Source: Pseudomonadota bacterium
GTDB lineage: Bacteria > Pseudomonadota > Gammaproteobacteria > Halothiobacillales > Halothiobacillaceae
Reading direction: 5' to 3'
Assembly (NCBI GenBank): GCA_021795795.1
Contig: JAJYPA010000189.1
Span: 1 to 13,591 of the forward strand
DNA length: 13,591 nt
Of this stretch, positions 1 through 6,019 are shown piece after piece. Position 1 is the stretch's first letter, and each line of letters starts with the position of its first letter. Position numbers and translations under genes: made by a program. The notes under the pieces were generated by a model that saw only the letters and a program-made list of their open reading frames with translations, searched no databases and was not told where the DNA came from.

Positions 1-127
1 CGGTCCAGACCGGAGCGGTATTGGCCGTTTCCTTGTGGGTCACGCTGGCGGTGAACAGAGAACTACTGGAACTGGTGCTCATGTGGCTGGTGGTATTGGC
101 TGCCGCGATCCAGCCGATGCCGGACTG
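1..127. repeat. Direct repeat, left copy (127 bp)
   Basis: This copy is identical to 2502-2628 in the same orientation. It may extend beyond the left window edge, so the true length is at least 127 bp. The two copies bracket vapBC, the lipoprotein gene and the 3' half of the secreted-protein gene. Confidence 0.9.
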
Positions 128-136
128 GAAGTACTG
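1..136 (-). pseudogene. Truncated duplicate of the secreted-protein gene at 1657-3204
   Basis: Read on the minus strand, this stretch encodes the same peptide as the middle of the secreted-protein gene further right, including the segment SGIGWIAAANTTSH and the Ser-rich run after it. Positions 1-127 are identical base for base to 2502-2628, and similarity fades out by about 136. The frame is open back to a stop at 161-163, with no plausible start codon or ribosome binding site, so the 5' part of this copy, including its signal peptide, is missing. The 3' part runs off the left edge of the window. It is therefore a gene remnant or a partial duplication. Perfect identity indicates a recent event or gene conversion. 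Confidence 0.8.
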
Positions 137-137
137 T

Positions 138-166
138 TTGCTATCATGACTATTTTTGGTCAGAAT
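138..166 (+). promoter_or_regulatory. Candidate promoter of the vapBC-type operon
   Basis: TTGCTA (138-143) and CAGAAT (161-166) are separated by 17 bp and lie 35 bp upstream of the antitoxin ATG. The -10 is a weak match. The call rests mainly on spacing and on the overlapping repeat array at 163-192. Confidence 0.35.
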
Positions 167-192
167 AGACCGGATTAGACCTGATTAGACCG
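163..192 (+). promoter_or_regulatory. Three tandem 10-bp repeats, likely TA operator
   Basis: GAATAGACCG, GATTAGACCT and GATTAGACCG follow each other without gaps, ending 8 bp before the antitoxin start codon. The 10-bp period is about one helical turn, so bound proteins would line up on one DNA face. Phd/YefM antitoxins usually repress their own operon by binding repeats at the promoter, so this is a natural operator candidate. The ribosome binding site (CCGGAG, 190-195) lies partly inside the array. Confidence 0.5.
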
Positions 193-200
193 GAGCCGCC

Positions 201-437
201 ATGGAAGTCAGCGCTTACGAAGCAAAAACCAAACTCCCAGCCTTGCTTAAGAGAGTGACAGCCGGGGAGATTGTCACTATTACCAAATATGGCACGCCAG
301 TAGCCCGGATCATGCCTATGGCAGCCACGGTAGGACATGATCAAGACGCAGCCATAGATGCCCTCAAAAACTTTGCGCGGGGCTGTACGACGGGAGGAAC
401 AAGTATCCGGGAGATGATCGAAGAAGGCCGGAGATGA
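201..437 (+). CDS. Phd/YefM-family antitoxin
   Basis: This 78-residue protein has the classic Phd/YefM N-terminal fold sequence: MEVSAYEAKTKLPALLKRV, then a basic-hydrophobic strand ending in YGTPVARIMP (about residues 30-39). That part dimerises and binds DNA. The C-terminal half (about 45-78) is the toxin-neutralising tail and ends in a charged segment. The ATG follows GGAG with good spacing. Its stop overlaps the start of the downstream PIN toxin (ATGA), the usual translational coupling that keeps antitoxin in excess. Family knowledge says it binds and blocks the PIN nuclease and autorepresses the operon. The upstream 10-bp repeats are the likely binding site. Confidence 0.88.
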   Translation: MEVSAYEAKTKLPALLKRVTAGEIVTITKYGTPVARIMPMAATVGHDQDAAIDALKNFARGCTTGGTSIREMIEEGRR

Positions 438-850
438 GCCTTTTTGTCCTCGACGCATCGGTGACGTTGGCGTGGTTTTTTGAGGATGAGGTTTCTGCCT
501 ACACCAGCGCGGTGCTGGAAAGCCTGCGACGACATCAAGCGCACGTTCCCGGCATATGGCCATTGGAGGTCGTCAACGTATTGCTGGTTGGTGAGCGTCG
601 GGGGCGGTGTACGGAGGCGAGGAGTTCTCGGTTCCTGGGCTTATTGTCCGTGTTGCCGATTCATGTGATGTCCGTGGCGGACATGTCGATTCCGGCCGAT
701 TTGCTATCGCTGGCCCGGAGACATGGTCTGAGTGCCTATGATGCCGACTATCTGCGCCTGGCAATTCGGGATGGAGTACCGATCGCCACACAAGATAAGA
801 AACTGGCCAAAGCCGCATCAGAGAGCGGGGTAGAGCTTTGGCTTGCGTGA
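434..850 (+). CDS. VapC-type PIN-domain toxin ribonuclease
   Basis: This 138-residue PIN-domain protein carries the expected acidic residues: D7 in LDASV, E45 in LEVVN, D103 in SAYDADYLRLA and D121 in IATQDKKLA. PIN toxins are Mg2+-dependent ribonucleases that cut tRNA or rRNA and stop translation until neutralised by the partner antitoxin. Length and motif spacing are normal for VapC, and nothing suggests inactivation. The start ATG overlaps the antitoxin stop by 4 bp, so the pair is an operon. The RNA target cannot be told from sequence. The 139 bp after the gene hold a small GAAAG/CTTTC hairpin without a T tract and otherwise nothing recognisable until the next gene's ribosome binding site. 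Confidence 0.9.
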   Translation: MSLFVLDASVTLAWFFEDEVSAYTSAVLESLRRHQAHVPGIWPLEVVNVLLVGERRGRCTEARSSRFLGLLSVLPIHVMSVADMSIPADLLSLARRHGLSAYDADYLRLAIRDGVPIATQDKKLAKAASESGVELWLA

Positions 851-989
851 CAGGTAACCAGCCGGGGAAAGAACCTTTCGGTGCGCCGTGTGGAGGTTCA
901 GGTCACTATTTTGCAAATCGCTCAAAAAAACCCATTGACGATATCCCAATGATACAATAACCCCATGATGACAACCAAGGAGAACCATC

Positions 990-1595
990 ATGAACCGCAA
1001 TTTGAAAACCGCCGCCACCCTTGCCGCTATGGGGGCCGCTGCACTGCTGAGTGGGTGTGCTTTTGTGCCCATGACCGTCCACTCTCACTACACGCCGCCG
1101 GCTAATGTTGCCAAAGTACCGGGGGCCGACAAAGTGGTTGTCGATGTGATCGTGAAGAACGAGAAGAAGCATAAAAATGAAGTCAGCGTGACCAAGGATG
1201 GGTACGGGTTTAAGATGGCCGGTGTTTATATGAATGTTTCCAAGGATTTTAAGACGGCTATAGATAAGGCTTTGGTGGCTCGTGGTTTCCATGTTGGTAA
1301 GAATGGTTCTGCTGCCGTTGATGTGACAGTTAAAAAGTTCTTCCTAACTGAACAGGTACATTTCGCGTCAGAGGGGCACACGGGAAACCTGCTGTGGTTA
1401 GTAACTGTTCGCAGCAATAATGGGAAGATCATTTATTCTACAGAAGTTTCGGTTGTCGGCCTACACCACCACAAAGGATTTAGCTTTACTTCTGTTGGAC
1501 GCTCCGAATCAGCCAACGCGCTTCTGGATTCAGGTGTAACAAAGCTGATGGATGACCAATTGTTTATCAAAGCTTTGTTAAAAACTGGTATGTAG
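990..1595 (+). CDS. Outer-membrane-type lipoprotein, YajG-like
   Basis: This 201-residue lipoprotein has a lipoprotein signal peptide: a basic start (MNRNLK), a hydrophobic Ala-rich core, and lipobox LSGC with Cys23 as the lipidated residue. Alanine at +2 favours outer-membrane sorting. The mature part has alternating valine-rich strands (KVVVDVIVKNEKKH, about 48-61) and a segment like YajG family members (KDFKTAIDKALVARGFHVGKNGSAAVDVTVKKF). That suggests the same two-lobed periplasmic fold, although identity to YajG looks low and the function is unknown. The start is fixed by AAGGAG at 977-982. A strong terminator 30 bp downstream makes this a single-gene unit. A TACAAT (954-959) could be its -10, with no convincing -35. 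Confidence 0.75.
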   Translation: MNRNLKTAATLAAMGAAALLSGCAFVPMTVHSHYTPPANVAKVPGADKVVVDVIVKNEKKHKNEVSVTKDGYGFKMAGVYMNVSKDFKTAIDKALVARGFHVGKNGSAAVDVTVKKFFLTEQVHFASEGHTGNLLWLVTVRSNNGKIIYSTEVSVVGLHHHKGFSFTSVGRSESANALLDSGVTKLMDDQLFIKALLKTGM

Positions 1596-1624
1596 ATTGA
1601 GCCGATTGTAAAAACTTCATGTTA

Positions 1625-1653
1625 GGCGACGATAGATGGATATCGTCGCCTTT
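1625..1653 (+). terminator. Rho-independent terminator of the lipoprotein gene
   Basis: A perfect 10-bp stem, GGCGACGATA (1625-1634) with TATCGTCGCC (1641-1650), closes a 6-nt loop and is followed by TTTGTATT. It sits 30 bp after the lipoprotein stop and 7 bp before the end of the convergent minus-strand gene. The poorer T tract on the minus side makes bidirectional action possible but less certain. Confidence 0.8.
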
Positions 1654-1656
1654 GTA

Positions 1657-3204
1657 TTATGGAATGCCAGCCCCTGTTATCCCGCCCGTATTACTTCCGA
1701 AGTTGATATACCCGCTCCCCGTTTTCTGGGCTTGATTTGCCATATCGGAGAGGGTTTCTCCTTTTTGCGCCTGGGCGGGGGTGATGGTAGTTTGCTGATA
1801 ACCCTGGCCAAAGCCACCCTGCACATTCTGTGGTGACTGTTCAACGGCAGCGGCGGATTGCGGCAGGTAATCCCACTGGTTGGTCTGAGCGGTAGGGTTG
1901 GTGTCGGAGTTGGAGTAGCCTTCTTGGTAGCCGTCGAACTCTTGGGCCGATGTGTATGCCGCATTCATGGCTACCGGCGGCCCGGTTAAGCATTTCTGAT
2001 TGCTACCAGCGCAGTTGCCGCCTACGAGATGCTCCTGGATATTGGTGAATCCTGGGCCGCCATTGGCAACAACATCAAATATCATTCCGGTGACGAAGCC
2101 TGCTGCGGCTCCCGAGAGGGCCGAAGCCGCGATGGCGAATCCGGCCAGCGGCGCAGCCGCCCCAAAGGTAACCGCGGTAACCACCGCCAGAATAATATCA
2201 AAGAACAACCCCGTGAACCCGCTTTTGGTGGTGGAGTGCAGGAAGGACTGAAACGCGGCGGTAGGCAAGGTCGCCCCGGCCCCGGCGGGCACATAGACGT
2301 AGCCCCCGTTGACCTCGAGTTGCCCCAGGTAATTTGAAGGACCGAATTGCGCTGTGGCGTTGGTAAGTCCGCCGATGGTCTGGGCGTCCTGGCTGACGCT
2401 TAGCGAGGCGACGGCGGCTTGAGGGGTGGAGGCTGAGGACCCCGGGACGGGCAACAGGTAGCCTTCCTGCTGTCCGGGGGCGGCGCCTTCAGGGAGCACG
2501 GCGGTCCAGACCGGAGCGGTATTGGCCGTTTCCTTGTGGGTCACGCTGGCGGTGAACAGAGAACTACTGGAACTGGTGCTCATGTGGCTGGTGGTATTGG
2601 CTGCCGCGATCCAGCCGATGCCGGACTGAACGTGCTGCATGACCAGGCCGACCGCCGTATTGAAGGCGGCGGGCGTGATGGACACGAAAGATCCCGCGTT
2701 AGGCCCAGCGCCATTACCGTTCTGGCCGGGGATAAACTGCCAAAAAGGATTGGTGTTCTCGAAGTCCTGGGTGAACACGTTGCCCATCGTCGGCGTGAAT
2801 TGGGCCAATTCGATGATGCCTTGACCGTTGGGCTGCTTGATGAGCCGAACGACGAAAATGGTACCAGACAGGGTTCCAGGATCGTAATTGGCAAACACGA
2901 CAGGGCTGTTCCAGGGCATATCGAACGTATTGCCCCCGTGAGCGATCGCCTGCACCTGGCTCGCGGAGAGTTTCACGAGCGCGACCGCGCCGCCCAGATT
3001 GTTGTCGACGTATATCTTGTCAGTATTCAGGGAACTATACAGCGCCTGAACATCGCTCGGGGTGGTGAACGTCTGCTGCGCCTGCCAGTTCATGCCGGCG
3101 GTCACGGCGTAGGCTTGTTCGAGAGGCATGGCGACGCCGACCCCGACAAAGATGGCTGCGGCGATGGCTTGGCGGAGACGGTACTTGCGGTTGTTCTTTA
3201 GCAT
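1657..3204 (-). CDS. Secreted/periplasmic protein of unknown function (515 aa)
   Basis: I do not recognise this family. The start is placed at 3204 because AAAGGA lies just upstream and a clean Sec signal peptide follows: basic n-region (MLKNNRKYRLRQ), hydrophobic core, and a predicted cut after AYA at residue 33. An in-frame ATG 90 bp further up (3294) lacks these. The mature protein is rich in Gly, Ala, Ser, Thr, Asn and Gln and poor in charge, like surface or envelope proteins. A Ser run follows SHMST near residue 220. A long hydrophobic Ala/Gly stretch (roughly residues 345-395, from GFTGLFFDIIL to GMIFDVVA) could hold two membrane segments. A pair of cysteines (GGNCAGSNQKC) follows it. 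The Gln-rich tail is probably disordered. Residues 192-234 are encoded by the duplicated 127 bp. Confidence 0.7.
   Translation of the reverse strand: MLKNNRKYRLRQAIAAAIFVGVGVAMPLEQAYAVTAGMNWQAQQTFTTPSDVQALYSSLNTDKIYVDNNLGGAVALVKLSASQVQAIAHGGNTFDMPWNSPVVFANYDPGTLSGTIFVVRLIKQPNGQGIIELAQFTPTMGNVFTQDFENTNPFWQFIPGQNGNGAGPNAGSFVSITPAAFNTAVGLVMQHVQSGIGWIAAANTTSHMSTSSSSSLFTASVTHKETANTAPVWTAVLPEGAAPGQQEGYLLPVPGSSASTPQAAVASLSVSQDAQTIGGLTNATAQFGPSNYLGQLEVNGGYVYVPAGAGATLPTAAFQSFLHSTTKSGFTGLFFDIILAVVTAVTFGAAAPLAGFAIAASALSGAAAGFVTGMIFDVVANGGPGFTNIQEHLVGGNCAGSNQKCLTGPPVAMNAAYTSAQEFDGYQEGYSNSDTNPTAQTNQWDYLPQSAAAVEQSPQNVQGGFGQGYQQTTITPAQAQKGETLSDMANQAQKTGSGYINFGSNTGGITGAGIP
2502..2628. repeat. Direct repeat, right copy (127 bp)
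   Basis: Identical to 1-127 and inside the 515-residue secreted-protein gene. The offset is 2501 bp, so recombination between the copies would release a circle of that size carrying vapBC and the lipoprotein gene. Confidence 0.9.
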
Positions 3205-3380
3205 GACATGTTCCTTTGGCGCTGGCGTGCGATGAACCGGGCATGCGATAGTTATAGCGGAAAGGAATGAGGTGTTGCGGCGAAAGATCGGCAAATTTGT
3301 TTAGATTTTGTTGACACCGTCCATCGGGAGTGGTCCACTTTCAGTCGGATGACGATGGGTTACGATTGGGTGGTGGTTTC

Positions 3381-3587
3381 ATGCAAAGTGATGCTGATCA
3401 TGATGAGCGCGGTGCTGTTGTGGCAAGAATAGCTGCACTTGAAGACGCCGTACTGGCGTTAATCCAATATAGTGCTGGACGCTACGGATTCGATAATACG
3501 AAGGCCTACCTGCTTTCTACGGCAATCGCGGAAGCGCGGGATGCTTACTTGGAGTCCGAGAATAGAGGGTTGGACAATTGTCTTTGA
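3381..3587 (+). CDS. Small hypothetical protein (68 aa)
   Basis: An open frame starts with ATG at 3381 (MQSDADHDERGAVV), with an alternative ATG at 3330 that would give 85 residues. The protein is mostly helical in character (VARIAALEDAVLALIQYSA, then AYLLSTAIAEARDAYLESEN), acidic, and without membrane segments. No strong ribosome binding site is visible. A TTGACA at 3311-3316 upstream resembles a -35 box but has only a poor -10 partner. Its 3' end overlaps the convergent minus-strand gene by 43 bp. I do not recognise a family. Coding status is likely but unproven. Confidence 0.45.
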   Translation: MQSDADHDERGAVVARIAALEDAVLALIQYSAGRYGFDNTKAYLLSTAIAEARDAYLESENRGLDNCL

Positions 3588-3865
3588 CGGTGTTCGCTTG
3601 CTACTTTCAATAACGCATCGGAAGCATGAAGACCTGAAGCCGTGAGAGTGGCATACATATCCAGCCGAAGCTTTTGCTTGCGGATGAAGTGATTAAGTCC
3701 ACCGCAAAAGTCAATCCGATGCTTCTCCAACCACTGCAAGAAATCATCCTGGTGCTCCTCAATGTAACAGAGAAGAATAATTTCAGCGCCTTCCTCGTCA
3801 TAGTCCGTAAATAATTCCTGGAACAGATGCGCTTCGCCAATCAGGTTCTTTGGATGCTCGCTCAT
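3545..3865 (-). CDS. Small hypothetical acidic protein (106 aa)
   Basis: The start at 3865 (MSEHPKNLIGEAH) is chosen because GAGGAGG lies 7 nt upstream, a near-perfect ribosome binding site. An in-frame ATG 18 bp further up would place that site inside the gene. The protein is soluble and acidic in its first half (ELFTDYDEEGAEIILLCYIEEHQDDF) and basic later (HFIRKQKLRLDMY), with no signal peptide or membrane segment. No family is recognised. An inverted repeat (3881-3896) sits directly upstream of the ribosome binding site and suggests controlled expression. It converges on, and overlaps by 43 bp, the plus-strand small gene. Confidence 0.6.
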   Translation of the reverse strand: MSEHPKNLIGEAHLFQELFTDYDEEGAEIILLCYIEEHQDDFLQWLEKHRIDFCGGLNHFIRKQKLRLDMYATLTASGLHASDALLKVASEHRQRQLSNPLFSDSK

Positions 3866-3880
3866 GGGTATCCTCCTCGT

Positions 3881-3896
3881 CATTGATCAATCAATG
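3881..3896. promoter_or_regulatory. Inverted repeat upstream of the 106-aa gene, operator candidate
   Basis: CATTGA (3881-3886) and TCAATG (3891-3896) form 6-bp arms around TCAA, and the centre also contains the palindrome ATTGATCAAT. It lies immediately upstream of the GAGGAGG ribosome binding site on the minus strand, where a repressor could act. No partner protein can be named. Confidence 0.35.
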
Positions 3897-3982
3897 TTAC
3901 TCGAAGCGGAACGACGGACACGCTGTAAAATGTGGATATTTTTTTGTATAACCCAACCTCGCGCTGGTTTATGCCAAAAACA

Positions 3983-4004
3983 AAGGGGCCTAAAAAGGCC
4001 CCTT
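3983..4004 (-). terminator. Terminator, probably of the minus gene 5512-5991, now displaced by an IS
   Basis: An 8-bp perfect stem, AAGGGGCC (3983-3990) and GGCCCCTT (3997-4004), surrounds a TAAAAA loop. Read on the minus strand it is followed by TTTGTTTTTGG, a T tract as expected for rho-independent termination in that direction. Directly upstream on that strand now lies a TnpB element. If the element is removed, the hairpin stands 8 bp behind the stop codon of the minus-strand membrane-protein gene. Confidence 0.7.
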
Positions 4005-4027
4005 GCATTACCAAAAAGCGCGGAAAG

Positions 4028-4048
4028 CCACGTCACTTCAGGGCGGGG
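4028..4048 (+). other. Left-end subterminal hairpin of the first TnpB element
   Basis: CCACGTC (4028-4034) pairs with GGCGGGG (4042-4048) with one mismatch and one G-T pair around loop ACTTCAG. It matches in position and sequence the cleaner hairpin of the second element (10237-10256). Such hairpins are recognised by TnpA as single-stranded DNA. Confidence 0.5.
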
Positions 4049-4111
4049 ATGGATAGCGCGGTGGTGAGACGGCTCAATGCCTTCGAAACCGGCTCCCCGC
4101 CGACAGATCTG

Positions 4112-4140
4112 TTGCCTGCCTGTCGTGGCAACTGTATAAT
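4112..4140 (+). promoter_or_regulatory. Promoter of the first tnpB
   Basis: TTGCCT (4112-4117) and a perfect TATAAT (4135-4140) are separated by 17 bp. Transcription would begin near 4147, practically at the ATG at 4149, with no ribosome binding site before it, so the message is predicted to be leaderless. Confidence 0.7.
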
Positions 4141-4148
4141 AATATATC

Positions 4149-5375
4149 ATGCTGATCCAAAAAGCCGTGCGCTACCGCCTTGAAACCACTCCGGAACAGG
4201 ATAACCTTCTGGCACGGGCAGTCGGCTGCGTGCGCTTCGTCTGGAACCGCGCACTCTCGGTACAGAAAAGCTATCTCGATCACCAGTGCGGCACTTTGAA
4301 TTATGCTGAACTTTGCAATTTGATTACTTCCTGGCGGAATTCAACGGCCTTCGGGTTTCTCGCGGAATCCCCGTCGATGCCGCAGCAACAGACGCTGAGA
4401 AATCTGACCAGAGCGCTCAAGGACGCTTTTGATAAGAACTCCGTCAAGCAATTCCCGAAGTTCAAAAAGAAGTTTGTCCACGACAGTATGCGCTATCCTG
4501 ATCCGGACGATATCCGGTTCGATCTGAAGCCCGTGGACCAGGAAGGGCGCAAGGTATTGCCGAAAATCTTCCTGCCGAAAATCGGCTGGGTGAAGTTCCG
4601 CAAGTCCTGCACCATCGGCGGCGAGATTCGTAACGTGACGGTTAGCCGGTCGGGTGGTCACTGGTATGTCGCCATTCAGATCGAGAAGACGGTTGCCGAT
4701 CCTGTTCACCCGGCAAACACGGCAGTCGGTGGTGACCGAAACGTCACGGATAACATCCTGACCCTGTCCGACGGCACCATGTTTCCGCCGATCACCGCCT
4801 ACCGGGATCTGCAAAAGCAACTGGCGCGCGAACAGAAGAAGCTGGCACACAAGGTAAAGTTCTCGGCCAACTGGAAAAAGCAGAAGGCCAAAATCACGCG
4901 ATTGCATCAGCGCATCGCGGGGATACGCAAGACCGTTCTGCATCAGATCAGTACGATCATCAGCAAAAACCACGCGGTGGTGGTACTGGAAGATCTGAAA
5001 GTGCAGAACATGACGGCGTCCGCAAAGGGCACCGTGGAAGCACCCGGGCGCAACATCCGGCAGAAATCGGGACTGAACAAATCCATCCTCGATCAGGGAT
5101 GGGGCATGCTCAAACAGATGCTGGGCTACAAACTTCAGTGGTCGGGCGGGATGCTGCTTTTGGTGAACCCGGCGTACACCTCGCAAACCTGCGCGGCGTG
5201 TGGCGCTGTGGACGCCGGGAACCGTAAAGCGGCGATGTTTCATTGCCTGCACTGCGGGCATGAGGCGCATGCCGACGTGAACGCGGCACAGAACATCCTC
5301 GCAAGAGGACTAGCAGCCCCATACGGGGTTGCGTCAACGGCAGGGCTTGCCGTGGTAGTCTGTTCTCCAGAGTAA
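4149..5375 (+). CDS. tnpB: TnpB RNA-guided endonuclease, IS200/IS605 family
   Basis: This 408-residue protein is of normal TnpB length. The N-terminal helix-turn-helix/OrfB region starts MLIQKAVRYRLETTPEQ and contains VRFVWNRAL. The RuvC-like nuclease residues are D196 (VGGDRNVTDN), E281 (VVLEDLKVQNM) and D376 (HADVNAAQNI). A zinc ribbon has C348, C351, C366 and C369. All catalytic positions are present, so the nuclease is probably active. TnpB proteins of this family cut DNA next to a target-adjacent motif, guided by an RNA from the element's right end, which helps the transposon persist after excision. The first RuvC motif reads GGDRN where most relatives have GIDxG. There is no accompanying tnpA. 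Confidence 0.93.
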   Translation: MLIQKAVRYRLETTPEQDNLLARAVGCVRFVWNRALSVQKSYLDHQCGTLNYAELCNLITSWRNSTAFGFLAESPSMPQQQTLRNLTRALKDAFDKNSVKQFPKFKKKFVHDSMRYPDPDDIRFDLKPVDQEGRKVLPKIFLPKIGWVKFRKSCTIGGEIRNVTVSRSGGHWYVAIQIEKTVADPVHPANTAVGGDRNVTDNILTLSDGTMFPPITAYRDLQKQLAREQKKLAHKVKFSANWKKQKAKITRLHQRIAGIRKTVLHQISTIISKNHAVVVLEDLKVQNMTASAKGTVEAPGRNIRQKSGLNKSILDQGWGMLKQMLGYKLQWSGGMLLLVNPAYTSQTCAACGAVDAGNRKAAMFHCLHCGHEAHADVNAAQNILARGLAAPYGVASTAGLAVVVCSPE

Positions 5376-5510
5376 CGGGGAGTTGTGTTGTCTCAAAGGA
5401 GGCGATGCAATCGAAGTGGCTGAAGTAGGGCCACTGCTGGCAGAAAGGAATCCTCGCCCTTCCCGCTCTCAAGAGCGGCAGCCGTAGGCTGAGGGCGAGG
5501 AGGATGTCAA
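5376..5510 (+). ncRNA. Predicted omegaRNA scaffold / right end of the first TnpB element
   Basis: The stretch after tnpB is strongly structured. A hairpin AGTGGC (5415-5420) with GCCACT (5430-5435) comes first. Then CCTCGCCCT (5452-5460) pairs with AGGGCGAGG (5492-5500), enclosing two adjacent hairpins: CCGCTC/GAGCGG (5463-5478) and CAGCC/GGCTG (5479-5491). This three-way junction uses every base from 5452 to 5500 except loops and two bases. TnpB guide RNAs are made from the tnpB 3' region and right end, and the guide is the flanking DNA, here from 5511 on. The RNA could begin inside tnpB. Its 5' end cannot be read from sequence. Confidence 0.6.
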
Positions 5511-5511
5511 A

Positions 5512-5991
5512 TCAATGGATCTGGTGATGCTGATCCGCTGAAGCATTTTTTACCCGCATGAAAGCGGGTTGATCATATTTGTCCCAATCAACCGGAGGGT
5601 TGACGGAGACCGCAGGGGTTGCCACGGCTTTCGCCTTGGCAACCTTTTTGGCGCGGTATGCCTGGTACTTGGCCATCCCGGCTTTGCTGCCAGCCATGGT
5701 CACCAAGAAGGTGAACCGGCTGACCTTGCGAGTACCCGCCCAGAGGCGGGGTGCGGTCCACTTGATCCCCCTGAAGAGAAGGACGGTGGACTTGTGCATA
5801 AGCCCGGGACCTTTGGGGGTCGCGGGCTCTGCTACTTCGGCCGGCGCAGTTACCTGCGCTTGCCTAGCTTGGAGCTTTTCAGCCGACAGCACTGTTTTTT
5901 TGGCCCGCTTTGACCACCGGATAAACATAATGGCTGGGATCCAAAAGGTTGCGCTGCTAGCCATCAAGGCTACACCTGTACTTGTCCACAT
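5512..5991 (-). CDS. Small basic membrane-anchored protein of unknown function (159 aa)
   Basis: The start at 5991 (MWTSTGVALMASSATF) is supported by AAGGAG 6 nt upstream. A longer frame reaching 6129 would run through the palindromic region and is less likely. Residues 3-25 form one hydrophobic segment ending in IRWSKRAKK, so by the positive-inside rule the remainder is probably cytoplasmic. The rest is basic and Ala/Lys-rich (YRAKKVAKAKAVATPAV), with an Ala/Pro linker and a His-rich end. No family is recognised. It is divergent from the HEPN-AAA+ gene and shares a 250-bp intergenic region full of inverted repeats with it, so the two may be co-regulated. A TnpB element sits directly behind its stop codon. 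Confidence 0.65.
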   Translation of the reverse strand: MWTSTGVALMASSATFWIPAIMFIRWSKRAKKTVLSAEKLQARQAQVTAPAEVAEPATPKGPGLMHKSTVLLFRGIKWTAPRLWAGTRKVSRFTFLVTMAGSKAGMAKYQAYRAKKVAKAKAVATPAVSVNPPVDWDKYDQPAFMRVKNASADQHHQIH

Positions 5992-6019
5992 GGTATTTCT
6001 CCTTTTCCGGATAAAGGTT

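Larger units (their letters stand above)
4012..5510 (+). mobile_element. IS200/IS605-type element carrying only tnpB
   Basis: The element contains a single intact tnpB and structured ends but no tyrosine (Y1) transposase, so it would need TnpA supplied in trans. The left boundary is placed after the target-like TTAC (4008-4011). The sequence following it shares GCGCGGAAA and CTTCAGGGCGGGGATG with the second element at 10220. The right boundary is placed after the branched hairpin, at ...GATGTCAA. As usual for this family there are no terminal inverted repeats or target duplication. Ends are inferred by comparison and could be off by a few bases. Confidence 0.7.

Noticed and set aside
150..563. 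137-codon minus-strand frame over vapB/vapC
   Set aside because: It is the shadow of two well-recognised TA genes.
935..959. TTGACG / TACAAT promoter for the lipoprotein
   Set aside because: The spacer would be only 13 bp, too short for a standard sigma-70 promoter; only the -10 is kept as a possibility.
2536..3201. 221-codon plus-strand frame opposite the secreted-protein gene
   Set aside because: It is Arg/Gly/His-rich shadow translation; the minus strand has a signal peptide and ribosome binding site.
4341..5270. Long open frame (309 codons) on the minus strand inside tnpB
   Set aside because: It is the antisense shadow of an intact TnpB with all catalytic motifs; it is low-complexity and has no ribosome binding site.
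5404..5429. Seven-codon minigene with GGAGG upstream behind the first tnpB
   Set aside because: It is too short and lies within the structured right-end RNA region, so probably coincidental.
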